Shown here piece by piece: positions 1-7,684 of a stretch of 32,623 bases of DNA. Under the pieces are notes generated by a model. The model saw only the letters and a program-made list of their open reading frames with translations. It made no database searches and was not told the origin of the DNA. Source of the DNA: Candidatus Thermoflexus sinensis (GTDB lineage: Bacteria > Chloroflexota > Anaerolineae > Thermoflexales > Thermoflexaceae); the NCBI GenBank assembly GCA_016842045.1, contig JAEVEY010000126.1, positions 1 to 32,623 of the forward strand. The letters are read 5' to 3'. Numbering within the stretch: position 1 is the first letter of the stretch; the number at the start of each line of letters is the position of its first letter. The translations under genes and the position numbers were made by a program.

Positions 1-158
1 AGGCAAGCCCCTCCCCCCCTCCCCCCTCCCCGCGGCCCAAAGGGCCGCGAGGAGGGGGGAAGTTGAAGGATTTGGGGGTAGGTGGGGCCGCCTTCGGCGG
101 CCCCACCTACCCCTCATCCCCCATCCTGAGGAAAGGGAGGAGTTTGTCCAAAGTCCAG
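1..158 (+). mobile_element. Miniature element family A, copy 1 (left end outside window)
   Basis: This is the right part of a transposase-less element that recurs at 5830-6034, 10821-11039 and, degenerated, at 18773-18883. It holds a C/G-rich hairpin (20-60, AAA loop), the spacer AGTTGAAGGATTTGGGGGT, a second hairpin with a TTCG-type loop (about 70-120), and the terminal repeat GTTTGTCCAAAGTCCAG ending at 158. The reverse complement of that end matches the left ends of the other copies. The left terminus lies before the window, so the target duplication cannot be checked here. Confidence 0.7.
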
Positions 159-395
159 TTCATCTGGAACTGGCTGTTTTTCAGGGTGGGGGCCGCCTTT
201 GACCGCCCCACCCTTTCCTCCAAAACCCTGAATAGAGGGCCCGGCGAATTGGTTCAAAGTCTCCGGAATGGAAGTCGAGCGATCCAGGCTCCCAGGAAGG
301 GCGAAGGACCCTGTCCCCTGGAGGTTGGGCTGGGGGCGCCGCCTTCACCGACACCCCCAACCCGGAATCCACGTAACCGTACGCCACAGAGATCG
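159..395. other. Intergenic stretch with degenerate GC hairpins
   Basis: I see no gene here. A hairpin pairs GGGTGGGG (184-191) with CCCCACCC (206-213) and resembles a decayed version of the second hairpin of family A. A weaker dyad at about 331-359 (TGGGGG with CCCCCA) lies just beyond the aldehyde dehydrogenase stop codon and could help end that minus-strand transcript, but it has no T-tract. Confidence 0.35.
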
Positions 396-1892
396 TTACT
401 GGATCGGGACCTGACCGAAGGCCGTGGTGTCGATCTGGGCCCGCTGGAGACGGCCGCTGTAGTCCACGTAGACCGCCTTCCATTCCGTGAAGAACTCGAT
501 GGCCGTCAGCCCCGCCTCCCGATGGCCGTTGCCGGTCCCCCGGGTGCCCCCGAAGGGGAACTGGATCTCCGCGCCGGTGGTGCCATGGTTGATATAAACG
601 ATGCCGGTCGTGATATCCCGGATGGCCTGGAAGGCCTTATTGACATCCTGCGTGAACAGGCTGCTGGAGAGGCCGTAGTTCACCGCGTTGTTGATGCGGA
701 TCGCCTCTTCGAGATCTTCTGCCTCAATGATGGAGAGGACGGGGCCGAAGATCTCCTCCTGAGCGATCCGCATGTCCGGTCGCACCTGATCGAAGATCGT
801 GGGCTCGTAGAAGAACCCTTTCCCGTTCACTTTGACAGGGTTGCCGCCGCACAGCAAGCGGGCCCCTTCGGCCTTCCCGATCTCCACATAGCTATGAACT
901 TTCTTCACCGCCGCCTCATTGATCAGCGGCCCCACATCCGTGGTCGGCTCCAGGCCGTTCCCCAGCCGCAACCGCCTGGCCCGCTCCACCAGCATCTCGG
1001 TGAATTTTTCCTTAATGGGCTTGTGGAGGATCAGCCGGGAGCACGCCGTGCAGCGCTGCCCTGTGGTCCCGAAAGCGGCCCACAGAGTGGCCTCGAGGGC
1101 CAGTTCCAGGTTCGCATCCTCCATCACGATGATGGCGTTTTTGCCGCCCATCTCCAGAGAGACCCGCTTGAGATGCCGGGCCGCCCGAGCGTAAAGATCC
1201 CGACCGACCTCCGTGGATCCGGTGAAGGAGATCGCCTTCACAGTGGGATGTTCCACCAGGGCGTTACCCACGGTGGGGCCCGGGCCGATCACCAGGTTCA
1301 GAACCCCCGGGGGCAGGCCAGCTTCCTCAAAGACCCGCACGAATTCCGCGGCCGTAGCCGGGGTATCCGTGGCCGGTTTAAAGATCACCGTATTGCCGGC
1401 GACCAGAGCGGGGAAGATCTTCCAGGAGGGGATGGCGATGGGGAAGTTCCAGGGCGTGATGCACGCGACGACGCCGATGGGATCCCGCACCGCCATCCCG
1501 AATTTATTCGGCAACTCCACAGGGGCCGTGTAGCCCAGAAGCCGCCGGCCCTCCCCTCCAATGTAAAATGCCATGTCAATGGCTTCCTGGACATCGCCCC
1601 GGGCCTCCGGGAGCACCTTCCCCATCTCCTGCGTCAGCAACCGGGCGATCTGTTCCTTCCGCTCGACCAGCAATTGCCCCACGCGATAGAGAATCTCGGC
1701 CCGCTTGGGCGCGGGGACCTTCCGCCACTTCTCGAAGGCCGCCGCGGCCGCCTCCACAGCCGCTTCCACATCCCGCTCATCGGACTTCACCACCTCGGCC
1801 ACCGGTTCCTCGGTAGCCGGGTTGATGTCCAGATAACGAGCTCCCGAGCGGGATTCCACCCATTGCCCGTTAATATAGTTACGGACCAGCAT
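396..1892 (-). CDS. NAD(P)-dependent aldehyde dehydrogenase
   Basis: Aldehyde dehydrogenase superfamily enzyme of 498 residues, the usual length, oxidising an aldehyde to a carboxylate with NAD(P)+. Visible hallmarks are the ITPWNFP cofactor-site motif (Asn149), Lys172, FTGSTEVG (223-230), the general base Glu247 in LEMGGKN and the nucleophile Cys281 in GQRCTACSR. The frame stays open for 43 more codons upstream, but the ATG at 1892 starts where homologues start ([11 protein letters not shown]), has a G-rich Shine-Dalgarno site, and lies 27 nt below a near-consensus promoter. The C-terminal GNGHREAG...[11 protein letters not shown] region recalls alpha-ketoglutaric-semialdehyde or pyrroline-carboxylate dehydrogenases. 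The substrate cannot be fixed from sequence alone. It diverges from icd. Confidence 0.93.
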   Translation of the reverse strand: MLVRNYINGQWVESRSGARYLDINPATEEPVAEVVKSDERDVEAAVEAAAAAFEKWRKVPAPKRAEILYRVGQLLVERKEQIARLLTQEMGKVLPEARGDVQEAIDMAFYIGGEGRRLLGYTAPVELPNKFGMAVRDPIGVVACITPWNFPIAIPSWKIFPALVAGNTVIFKPATDTPATAAEFVRVFEEAGLPPGVLNLVIGPGPTVGNALVEHPTVKAISFTGSTEVGRDLYARAARHLKRVSLEMGGKNAIIVMEDANLELALEATLWAAFGTTGQRCTACSRLILHKPIKEKFTEMLVERARRLRLGNGLEPTTDVGPLINEAAVKKVHSYVEIGKAEGARLLCGGNPVKVNGKGFFYEPTIFDQVRPDMRIAQEEIFGPVLSIIEAEDLEEAIRINNAVNYGLSSSLFTQDVNKAFQAIRDITTGIVYINHGTTGAEIQFPFGGTRGTGNGHREAGLTAIEFFTEWKAVYVDYSGRLQRAQIDTTAFGQVPIQ

Positions 1893-1925
1893 GGGGCCCC
1901 CCTGGCACACGGGATTGCGTTGAGG

Positions 1926-1955
1926 ATTATAGGCCCGGTGGGGAGCCTGTGTCAA
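1926..1955 (-). promoter_or_regulatory. Consensus sigma70-type promoter of the aldehyde dehydrogenase
   Basis: On the minus strand TTGACA (1950-1955) and TATAAT (1926-1931) are both perfect, separated by 18 nt. The expected start point near 1919 leaves a leader of about 27 nt before the ATG at 1892. This supports that start over upstream in-frame ones, because those lie in or above the promoter. Confidence 0.8.
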
Positions 1956-2037
1956 CGAAGTTTCGCATCCCCACAGGGCTTTTCCGTCATCATCCCGTTC
2001 GGGTCCAGCAGATGGCCTCACCCCCCGGGATCCCGCT

Positions 2038-2062
2038 CCCCAAGGCCCTTCGGGCCGCGGGG
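2038..2062. repeat. GC hairpin, TTC-loop type
   Basis: CCCC-AA-GGCCC, loop TTC, then GGGCC-GC-GGGG. It is an isolated member of the GC-rich hairpin family found throughout the window. It lies between the divergent promoters of the aldehyde dehydrogenase and icd. Apart from these promoters nothing else is evident in 1893-2250. Confidence 0.5.
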
Positions 2063-2188
2063 ACTAGGAGCGCTCAAATTATTGAAAATCCCTGGCATTC
2101 CCCGGAGGGTCCCCACTTCATAAGGTCACCATAGCTCTTTCCCCCCGGATCCTCCCTGCTCACGCTATGACCGTGCATGGGAGGACAC

Positions 2189-2217
2189 TCGAACAACCCG
2201 TTACGTTATGATATAAT
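2189..2217 (+). promoter_or_regulatory. Probable icd promoter
   Basis: A perfect TATAAT at 2212-2217 is preceded at 17 nt by a weak -35 (TCGAAC, 2189-2194). The predicted start point, about 2223-2225, falls inside the TGTGA-N6-TCACA dyad. The weak -35 suggests either an activator or a modest promoter. Confidence 0.6.
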
Positions 2218-2220
2218 CGT

Positions 2221-2238
2221 TTGTGACGATACTCACAT
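2221..2238 (+). promoter_or_regulatory. TGTGA-N6-TCACA operator overlapping the icd start point
   Basis: The sequence TTGTGACGATACTCACAT holds a perfect TGTGA-N6-TCACA dyad 3 nt below the -10 box, a typical place for a repressor. That core is common to CRP/FNR-family sites and to the Rex site (TTGTGAA-N4-TTCACAA). The centre here, CGATAC, lacks the flanking A/T of the full Rex consensus. A rex gene lies 1.9 kb downstream, so Rex is a reasonable candidate, but binding is inferred. Confidence 0.5.
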
Positions 2239-2250
2239 GAGGTTGGCGCC

Positions 2251-3480
2251 ATGTTCACCCACATCCGCGTGCCGGAAGATGGGAAGAAGATCGAACTCCG
2301 AAACGGACAGCTCATTGTGCCCGATCATCCCATCATTGGCTATATTGTCGGGGATGGGACGGGGCGAGACATTATGCCGGCAGCGATGAAGGTCTGGAAC
2401 GCTGCCGTGCAGAAGGTTTATGGAGGTCAGCGGAAGATCGCCTGGGTCCGTCTGTATGCCGGGGAGGATGCAGAGGAACTCTATGGTGAACGCCTTCCCG
2501 AGGAAACGCTACGTGCGATCCGGGAGTTCGTGGTGGCCATTAAAGGTCCTCTCACCACCCCGGTCGGTTACGGATGGCGCAGCATCAATGTCCAGCTCCG
2601 CCAGAAGCTGGATCTTTACGCCTGCGTGCGGCCGGTCAAGTGGTATCCGGGCGTCCCCTCCCCCTTGAAGGAGCCCCACAAGGTCAACATGGTGGTGTTC
2701 CGCGAGAACACGGAGGACGTTTACGCCGGCATCGAATGGGAGGCTGGCTCCCCGGAGGCCAAACGGGTGGCGGCATATCTGAAGCGGACCTTCAAGATCA
2801 CCCTGCCGCCCAACACCGGCATCGGCGTCAAGCCGATCAGCGAAGGGGCCACCAAGCGGCTGGTGCGCAAAGCGATCCGTTACGCTCTGGAGAACGGACG
2901 GCGTAGCGTCACCCTGGTTGGCAAGGGCAACATCATGAAATACACCGAGGGCGCCTTCATCCGCTGGGGCTATGAAGTGGCCAAGGAGGAGTTCGGCGAT
3001 GTGACCATCACGGAAGCAGAGGTCGCGCAAGGGAAGCCCGTCGATGGGAAGATCATCATCAAGGACCGCATCGCTGATGCGATGTTCCAGCAGGTTCTGT
3101 TGCGCCCTGACGAATACGATGTGATCGCCACTCCCAACCTCAACGGTGATTATCTCTCGGAAGCCCTGGCGGCGATGGTGGGCGGTGTGGGGATCGCGCC
3201 GGGGGCGAATATCGGGGATGGTCCGGCTGTCTTCGAAGCCACCCACGGCTCGGCCCCCAAATACGCGGGGCTGGATAAGGTGAACCCGGGCTCGCTGCTG
3301 CTCTCGGGCGTGATGATGTTCCGCTACATCGGATGGAACGAGGTCGCCGACGCTATCGAAGAGGCGTTCGCACGGACCATTCAGCAGAAGATCGTCACCT
3401 ACGACCTGGCCCGCCTGATGGAAGGGGCCCGCGAGGTCCGCACCAGCGAGTTCGCGGACGCCGTGGTCGCGAATCTCTGA
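2251..3480 (+). CDS. icd: Isocitrate dehydrogenase, NADP-dependent
   Basis: Converts isocitrate and NADP+ to 2-oxoglutarate, CO2 and NADPH in the TCA cycle. The 409-residue length fits the homodimeric bacterial type. Substrate residues are visible as Ser111, Asn113, Arg117, Arg127 and Arg151 ([22 protein letters not shown]). The active-site lysine is in [11 protein letters not shown]. The HGSAPKYAG motif (Lys337, Tyr338) is the NADP-selecting pair known from the E. coli enzyme, so NADP rather than NAD is expected. The ATG at 2251 has GAGG 8 nt upstream. The gene has its own promoter with an operator-like dyad and an intrinsic terminator just after the stop, so it is probably monocistronic despite rex following on the same strand. 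Confidence 0.96.
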   Translation: MFTHIRVPEDGKKIELRNGQLIVPDHPIIGYIVGDGTGRDIMPAAMKVWNAAVQKVYGGQRKIAWVRLYAGEDAEELYGERLPEETLRAIREFVVAIKGPLTTPVGYGWRSINVQLRQKLDLYACVRPVKWYPGVPSPLKEPHKVNMVVFRENTEDVYAGIEWEAGSPEAKRVAAYLKRTFKITLPPNTGIGVKPISEGATKRLVRKAIRYALENGRRSVTLVGKGNIMKYTEGAFIRWGYEVAKEEFGDVTITEAEVAQGKPVDGKIIIKDRIADAMFQQVLLRPDEYDVIATPNLNGDYLSEALAAMVGGVGIAPGANIGDGPAVFEATHGSAPKYAGLDKVNPGSLLLSGVMMFRYIGWNEVADAIEEAFARTIQQKIVTYDLARLMEGAREVRTSEFADAVVANL

Positions 3481-3484
3481 GCGT

Positions 3485-3527
3485 GAGAGGGGGCGGATCC
3501 AAAGGGACCGCCCCCTCTCCGTTTTAT
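3485..3527 (+). terminator. Intrinsic terminator of icd
   Basis: A perfect 12-bp stem, GAGAGGGGGCGG (3485-3496) with CCGCCCCCTCTC (3508-3519), is followed by CGTTTTA. It starts 5 nt after the icd stop codon and separates icd from the MOSC gene. Confidence 0.85.
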
Positions 3528-3632
3528 CCGCTATCCGCTCCTCTAAAGAGAAGCTTTTGGAATCTGGGTGTTAGAGCCAGAGGCCCCGACCCAACGCCTG
3601 AAAATCCATCCTCAGCCCCAGGAGGTTCATGG

Positions 3633-4097
3633 ATGAAACCCTCCGCCGCGACGGTAGTGGCCCTGTTCCGCTGTCCGGGCCACCGGGCTCCTATGGAGCC
3701 GATGAATGAGCTGTGGGCGGAAGCTAATTGGGGCATCCGGGGGGATGCCCATGCTCGCCCGGATTCCTCCCGCCAGGTTCTGCTGATGGATCTGGAAACC
3801 CTGGAAGCGCTGTCCCTGTGGCCCGGGGCCGTGCGGGAGAACGTCACCCTTCAGGGATTTCCCCTTCATCAGCTTCGCCCCGGCGATCGCATCCGGATTG
3901 GCGACGCCCTCCTGGAGATCACCAAGCCCTGCACGCCCTGTGCCCGGATGGACGAGATCCGCCCCGGGCTTCAGGAGGCCCTGCGCGGTCGACGGGGCGT
4001 GCTGGCTCGTGTTCTCCAGAGCGGATGGATTCGATGTGGAGATCCAGTGCACTGGCTCAAGCCTTCAGATCCCTCTCTGGACGAAGGATCCTCGTAG
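3633..4097 (+). CDS. MOSC domain-containing protein
   Basis: A 154-residue stand-alone MOSC domain, the C-terminal domain of molybdenum-cofactor sulfurases. Such small MOSC proteins are thought to carry sulfur or bind molybdopterin. The diagnostic conserved cysteine lies in [14 protein letters not shown] (Cys100, with Cys103 nearby), followed by the usual GRRG turn (about 119-122). Residues 30-40 ([11 protein letters not shown]) match the typical N-terminal MOSC strand and its D-H pair. The ATG at 3633 is preceded by AGGAGG at 7 nt, so the open frame upstream to 3333 is not used. It ends 74 nt before rex. The aldehyde:ferredoxin oxidoreductase and mobA in this window fit a molybdopterin context, but the exact function is unknown. 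Confidence 0.85.
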   Translation: MKPSAATVVALFRCPGHRAPMEPMNELWAEANWGIRGDAHARPDSSRQVLLMDLETLEALSLWPGAVRENVTLQGFPLHQLRPGDRIRIGDALLEITKPCTPCARMDEIRPGLQEALRGRRGVLARVLQSGWIRCGDPVHWLKPSDPSLDEGSS

Positions 4098-4111
4098 AAA
4101 CGCACGGTTCC

Positions 4112-4135
4112 ATATTTCACAAGCTTGTGATATAT
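4112..4135 (+). promoter_or_regulatory. Long palindrome in front of rex
   Basis: The perfect 14-bp palindrome TCACAAGCTTGTGA (4117-4130) is flanked by one mismatch and then ATAT/ATAT, giving a 24-bp dyad that ends 36 nt before the rex ATG. TATATAAG at its right edge could be a -10 box. The half-sites TTGTGA and TCACAA are those of Rex operators but in outward order, so it is not a canonical Rex box. It could serve autoregulation or another dimeric regulator. Confidence 0.45.
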
Positions 4136-4171
4136 AAGTTCTGGAGCCTTCAAATCGAGGGGGAGGCAGAT

Positions 4172-4804
4172 ATGGCTTCTGCTCGCAAAGTCCCGGACAT
4201 TGTCATCGGGCGGCTGCCGATCTACCTGAGGGCCTTACAGGTCATGGCGGCGGAAGGACGGGAGATCACCTCCTCTCAGGAGCTCGGGGAGCGTCTGGGC
4301 ATCAGCTCCGCGCAGATCCGGAAAGATCTTTCTTATTTTGGGACCTTCGGGAAGCAGGGGACGGGCTATCGAATCCCGGACCTGATCGATCGTCTGAAAC
4401 AGATCCTGAAGGTCGACCGAACGTGGGATATGATCCTGATCGGAGCGGGTAACCTGGGACATGCCCTGGCCCAGTATCAGGGCTTCACCCCTCGAGGGTT
4501 CCGGCTCGTGGCGATTTTCGACAACGATCCGGAGAAGATCGGACGGCCGATTGGACCTCACGTCATTCGAGATGTGCAGGAGCTACCGGCCTTTGTACGG
4601 GAGCACAGGATTCAGATCGCTATGATCGCCGTTCCCGCCTCAGCCGCCCAGCAGGTCGCGGATCTTTGCGTTGAGGCCGGTATCCGTGCGATCCTGAACT
4701 ACGCTCCGATCCACCTCAAAGTCCCATCCGGGATCCTGGTGCAATACATCGATCCGGCAATCCATCTCCAGCAAATGACCTACTACCTGGAGGACAAAAC
4801 CTGA
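4172..4804 (+). CDS. rex: Redox-sensing transcriptional repressor Rex
   Basis: Rex senses the NADH/NAD+ ratio; NADH binding releases it from DNA, which opens fermentative and respiratory genes. The 210-residue length is typical. The N-terminal winged helix (about 13-66) has the Rex signature [13 protein letters not shown] and FGKQGTGY. The C-terminal Rossmann domain has GAGNLGHAL (91-99) and Asp117 at the end of the second strand, the NADH-selecting acidic residue. The C-terminal swapped helix region [18 protein letters not shown] is present. The ATG at 4172 has GGGGGAGG 6-13 nt upstream, so the longer open frame from 3728 is not used. It follows the MOSC gene by 74 nt with a palindrome between them. 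Confidence 0.95.
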   Translation: MASARKVPDIVIGRLPIYLRALQVMAAEGREITSSQELGERLGISSAQIRKDLSYFGTFGKQGTGYRIPDLIDRLKQILKVDRTWDMILIGAGNLGHALAQYQGFTPRGFRLVAIFDNDPEKIGRPIGPHVIRDVQELPAFVREHRIQIAMIAVPASAAQQVADLCVEAGIRAILNYAPIHLKVPSGILVQYIDPAIHLQQMTYYLEDKT

Positions 4805-4841
4805 TGTTCCGGTCATGCTCTGGTGCAGAGTGGGGGCTTGA

Positions 4842-4884
4842 TTTACCCCTCCCCACGCCGCGAAACGGCATGGGGAGGGGTAAA
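4842..4884. repeat. Long GC hairpin after rex
   Basis: Two 19-nt arms, TTTACCCCTCCCCACGCCG and its near-exact complement, pair around CGAAA with one mismatch. It starts 37 nt after the rex stop. It belongs to the dispersed hairpin family but has unique TTTA/TAAA outer ends and no T-tract, so it is an unproven terminator. The rest of 4885-5136 shows nothing recognisable. Confidence 0.6.
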
Positions 4885-5136
4885 CGCTGAACCCGAGCAG
4901 GCACCGCCAGGATTGCAACAGAGCATTTCGGCAACGATTCAGCCATTCTCACGCAATGTAATGGATATGGGCGTTTCACGCGGGTTTTCACCTGAGGGCT
5001 TTGGGGGCCTTTCCACCTCTTTTAAGAGCTCCGAACCGAATGCGGCCAGGCCAAATAGTTGTCAGGAATCGACACAGGACGTGGATGGTGACCCCTGTCC
5101 ACCCCTGCAGGAATCCTGCCCAGACGGAGCCCAATC

Positions 5137-5826
5137 ATGACCGATCATTCACTCCCTGGGAAAAAGTTCATCGCCATCGCAGGGAACATCGGGGTGGGGA
5201 AATCCGCGCTGACCGAACGGCTCGCCATGGCGCTTGGATGGGAGCCGTTCTTTGAGGCGGTGGATGACAATCCCTACCTGGCGGATTTCTATCAGGATAT
5301 GGCCCGTTGGGGCTTTCACTCCCAGATCTTCTTCCTGGGGCGACGGCTCCGGCACCATGTTCTCCTGCTGCAACGGCCCCACTCGGTGATCCAGGATCGC
5401 ACCATCTATGAGGACGCCGAGGTCTTCGCGAGAAACCTGTATGAGCGGGGAGATCTAAGCGAGCGGGACTGGCGGGTCTATCGGGAGCTTTATGAGACCC
5501 TGCTGATGTTCCTGCCGCCCCCGGATCTGGTGCTCTACCTGCGGGCTTCTGTTCCGACGCTGCAACGGCGCATCGCCCTGCGGGGCCGCGCCTTCGAACG
5601 GGCGATCTCCCCGGATTACCTGGCGCGCCTGAACGATCTCTACGAGGAATGGATCCAGCGCTTCGATCTGTGCCCCGTGCTCACCATCCCGGCCGACCAG
5701 CTGGACTTCGTTCAACATCCCCGCCATCTTCGCCTGATCGTCGACAAAGTGATCGAAAAGCTTCAGGGAAAGGAGGAAGTCACCTTTGATGATGCGCTGG
5801 GAGACCTTTTCCCTGAAGAACCTTAA
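5137..5826 (+). CDS. Deoxynucleoside kinase
   Basis: Phosphorylates a deoxynucleoside (deoxyguanosine or deoxyadenosine kinase type) with ATP for nucleotide salvage. At 229 residues it fits the bacterial dGK/dAK family. The P-loop is GNIGVGKS (16-23), Glu40 is the likely substrate-orienting acid, and DRTIYED (87-93) is the family's DRS/E-type motif with the catalytic-base region. The lid arginines lie around RRIALRGRAFER. The ATG at 5137 follows a weak GGAG. The C-terminal 15 residues are acidic. The stop codon lies inside the 7-bp duplicated target of the family A element that follows, so the insertion removed the native 3' flank without touching the protein. Confidence 0.9.
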   Translation: MTDHSLPGKKFIAIAGNIGVGKSALTERLAMALGWEPFFEAVDDNPYLADFYQDMARWGFHSQIFFLGRRLRHHVLLLQRPHSVIQDRTIYEDAEVFARNLYERGDLSERDWRVYRELYETLLMFLPPPDLVLYLRASVPTLQRRIALRGRAFERAISPDYLARLNDLYEEWIQRFDLCPVLTIPADQLDFVQHPRHLRLIVDKVIEKLQGKEEVTFDDALGDLFPEEP

Positions 5827-5829
5827 GTT

Positions 5830-6034
5830 TTGGACTTTGGATAAACAGGCAGTCTGATTTCTCGTTCAGGCCCTTCCCTTGCGTGAGGCAAACCCCTCCC
5901 CCCTCCCCGCGGCCCCTTGGGCCGCGGGGAGGGGGGAAGTTGAAGGATTTGGGGGTGGGGAGGCCGCCTTCGGCGGCCCCACCCACCCCCAATTCCCAAT
6001 CCTGAGGAAAGGGAGGAGTTTGTCCAAAGTCCAG
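5830..6034 (+). mobile_element. Miniature element family A, copy 2 (complete)
   Basis: A 205-bp element with no coding capacity. The left end TTGGACTTTGGATAAAC matches the reverse complement of the right end, CTGGACTTTGGACAAAC, with two differences. The exact direct repeat TTAAGTT flanks it (5823-5829 and 6035-6041), as expected of a target-site duplication. Inside are the C/G hairpin (about 5895-5936) and a TTCG-loop hairpin (about 5945-5990), in the same order as copy 1. It sits between the convergent deoxynucleoside kinase and M28 peptidase genes. Confidence 0.8.
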
Positions 6035-6053
6035 TTAAGTTTCAGGGAGATCC

Positions 6054-6094
6054 TTTCTCCTCCCCGCGGCCCTTTGGGCCGTGGAGAGGAGGAA
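6054..6094. repeat. GC hairpin next to the M28 stop
   Basis: A 19-nt arm (6054-6072) pairs with 6076-6094 around TTT, with 16 exact pairs and two G-T pairs. It abuts the stop codon of the M28 gene and was probably the native bidirectional end structure between the convergent genes before the element landed. It belongs to the same hairpin family as 10924-10968. Confidence 0.55.
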
Positions 6095-7264
6095 TCAGCC
6101 CGGTGACTGCCCCTTATCGATAGCCTGCAGCAATGCCCACACAAACGCTTCCGTGCGAGCCACCACCTCGGGATCCACATTCTCATAGCGATCCGACGGC
6201 TGGTGCCAGTGGGGAAGCACACCATCCGGTCGAAGGTTTACGAAAGTCAGGACCCGCCAGCCCGCCCGGATCGCAGGAGCGCCATCGGTGTAAGCGCCCC
6301 GAAAGTTCGACCAGCGATAGGCTCCGAACTCCGGATGGCTCCGGGCAATCTGATCCGCCAGGGTGAGCAGCTCGGGGTCGCTGCGCAGGGGCAACAGCAT
6401 CGTCTCCTGCGTGAGATAACACGGACCGCTTCCGGGACCGCCCAGGGTATCCAGGACGATGAAGATGGGTCGCCCCAGGTCTGCATGCCGTCGGACGAAA
6501 GCGGCGGCACCATATGCGCCGACTTCCTCACAACCGGTGCACAACGCCCAGACTTCGGTATGCTGGAGGGGTTCCCGACGGAGCCGCTCGGTGAGCGCCA
6601 GGACCATCCCGGCTCCGGTGGCGTTGTCGTTGGCACCATGAGTATATGGGGTGAGATCCGCCTGGATCGCGATCGCAAAGACGGCCGCCAGCAGCAACCC
6701 TGGAAGCAACGCCGGAAGGCCCCAGGCCGGGTTCCCGGTCGCCGCGCCGATCAGGAACAGCACGCCTATCCCCACCGCTCCCGGAAGCCCTACAGTTACC
6801 AGCATTCGATAAATCGCCAGCGCCCTGAGGGAGGAAAACGCCCACGGCGTGCGGTGGGTGTCCAGATGGCCGCACAGAATCACCCGCTGGCGGACCGGAC
6901 CGGCAGGCGGGAGGATAGCGTAGACGTTCTGGCTTCGCCCTTTGGGGACCAGCCACCGGAGCGGGTTCCAGGTAAAGGTGAGCTCCATGGCCGTGCAAAG
7001 GATCAGCAGAAAGAGGCCCAGCGCGGCAATCCATCGGCCGCCGAGGAAGAAGAGAGGGAACATCAGGAGCATCCCTCCGGTGGCGATGGCGAAGGGGCGC
7101 CAGGCCGAGGTGGCGCTGACAAAGGGCTCCACATACGGCTCCAACCCCAGCTCCCGGAACACCCGCACAGCATATTCCGCCGCCTCACGCTCGGCGTCCG
7201 TTGTGCTCCCCCGGGGGCCAATGGTTTTCGATAAATATGCGATATGCTCCATCACAGAGGTCAT
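6095..7264 (-). CDS. M28-family zinc metallopeptidase with membrane segments
   Basis: Predicted membrane-anchored aminopeptidase-like hydrolase of 389 residues. M28 zinc ligands and catalytic residues are all visible: His133 and Asp135 (GHLDTH), Asp213 (GANDNATG), Glu246/Glu247 (CEEVG), Asp272 (VLDTLGG) and His354 (HWHQPSD). Two hydrophobic blocks (about 60-95 and 155-202) interrupt the fold, so the peptidase is likely membrane-embedded with the active site on one face. The ATG at 7264 has an ideal GGAGG 6 nt upstream. The frame stays open for 148 further codons into a glycosyltransferase-like remnant, so a fusion protein cannot be excluded. It is the last gene of the aldehyde:ferredoxin oxidoreductase block. 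Its substrate is unknown. Confidence 0.85.
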   Translation of the reverse strand: MTSVMEHIAYLSKTIGPRGSTTDAEREAAEYAVRVFRELGLEPYVEPFVSATSAWRPFAIATGGMLLMFPLFFLGGRWIAALGLFLLILCTAMELTFTWNPLRWLVPKGRSQNVYAILPPAGPVRQRVILCGHLDTHRTPWAFSSLRALAIYRMLVTVGLPGAVGIGVLFLIGAATGNPAWGLPALLPGLLLAAVFAIAIQADLTPYTHGANDNATGAGMVLALTERLRREPLQHTEVWALCTGCEEVGAYGAAAFVRRHADLGRPIFIVLDTLGGPGSGPCYLTQETMLLPLRSDPELLTLADQIARSHPEFGAYRWSNFRGAYTDGAPAIRAGWRVLTFVNLRPDGVLPHWHQPSDRYENVDPEVVARTEAFVWALLQAIDKGQSPG

Positions 7265-7684
7265 TCGGTGCCTCCAGAATCCAGGGCGAGGTCCATCCAC
7301 AGCTACGGCATATCCCATTGATCCAGTACAAAGGCGCACCGTGGCCAACGTTCCAGCCGCCAGTGCCCCGAAGATCGTGGCGATCCAGCGGGCCCGCCGG
7401 GTGGCCTCAAGCAGATCCGGATCAGCCTCCACGCAGGGCCACGCAATGCTATAAAGAAGCTTCACCAGCGGAGGATGTTCCAGATTCTCCTGAACGCGGA
7501 GTATCGCGAGAGGATCCCGAGAACATAGGGCCCGGGAATAGAGATAAGCAACGCGAAGGTATAGAGGTTCATCGGCCTCCACCGGCAGCTGCCAGGCTGC
7601 CTGCCAGCGGAGCCAGCCGCCCATCCCCAGGCTCAGCAAAATCCAGAGCCACCGGTGGAGGCCCGGTATCCTGGTGGACCGCAT
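7265..7684 (-). pseudogene. N-terminal remnant of a membrane glycosyltransferase
   Basis: The 140 codons above the M28 start encode a hydrophobic N-terminus (LWILLSLGMGGWLRW), then EADEPLYLRVAY and ENLEHPPLVKLLY. The acidic pair followed by HPPL is typical of the first loop of GT39/GT83-type (PMT/ArnT-like) transferases. A second membrane segment (WIATIFGALAAGTLA) follows, and similarity then ends; a complete enzyme would need several hundred more residues. The ATG at 7684 overlaps the oxidoreductase stop as TGATG, which suggests translational coupling. The remnant runs in frame into the M28 protein without a stop. I read it as a 3' deletion that joined the two, either leaving a pseudogene or making a fusion. 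Confidence 0.6.

Noticed and set aside
70-120. G-quadruplex from the GGGGGT-GGTGGGG tracts
   Set aside because: The runs are fully explained by the arms of a complementary hairpin conserved in the other element copies.
63-2123. Long plus-strand open frame of 686 codons opposite the aldehyde dehydrogenase
   Set aside because: Its translation is low-complexity Pro/Arg/Gly-rich and matches no family, while the minus strand encodes a complete enzyme with all active-site residues. It also begins inside a repeat.
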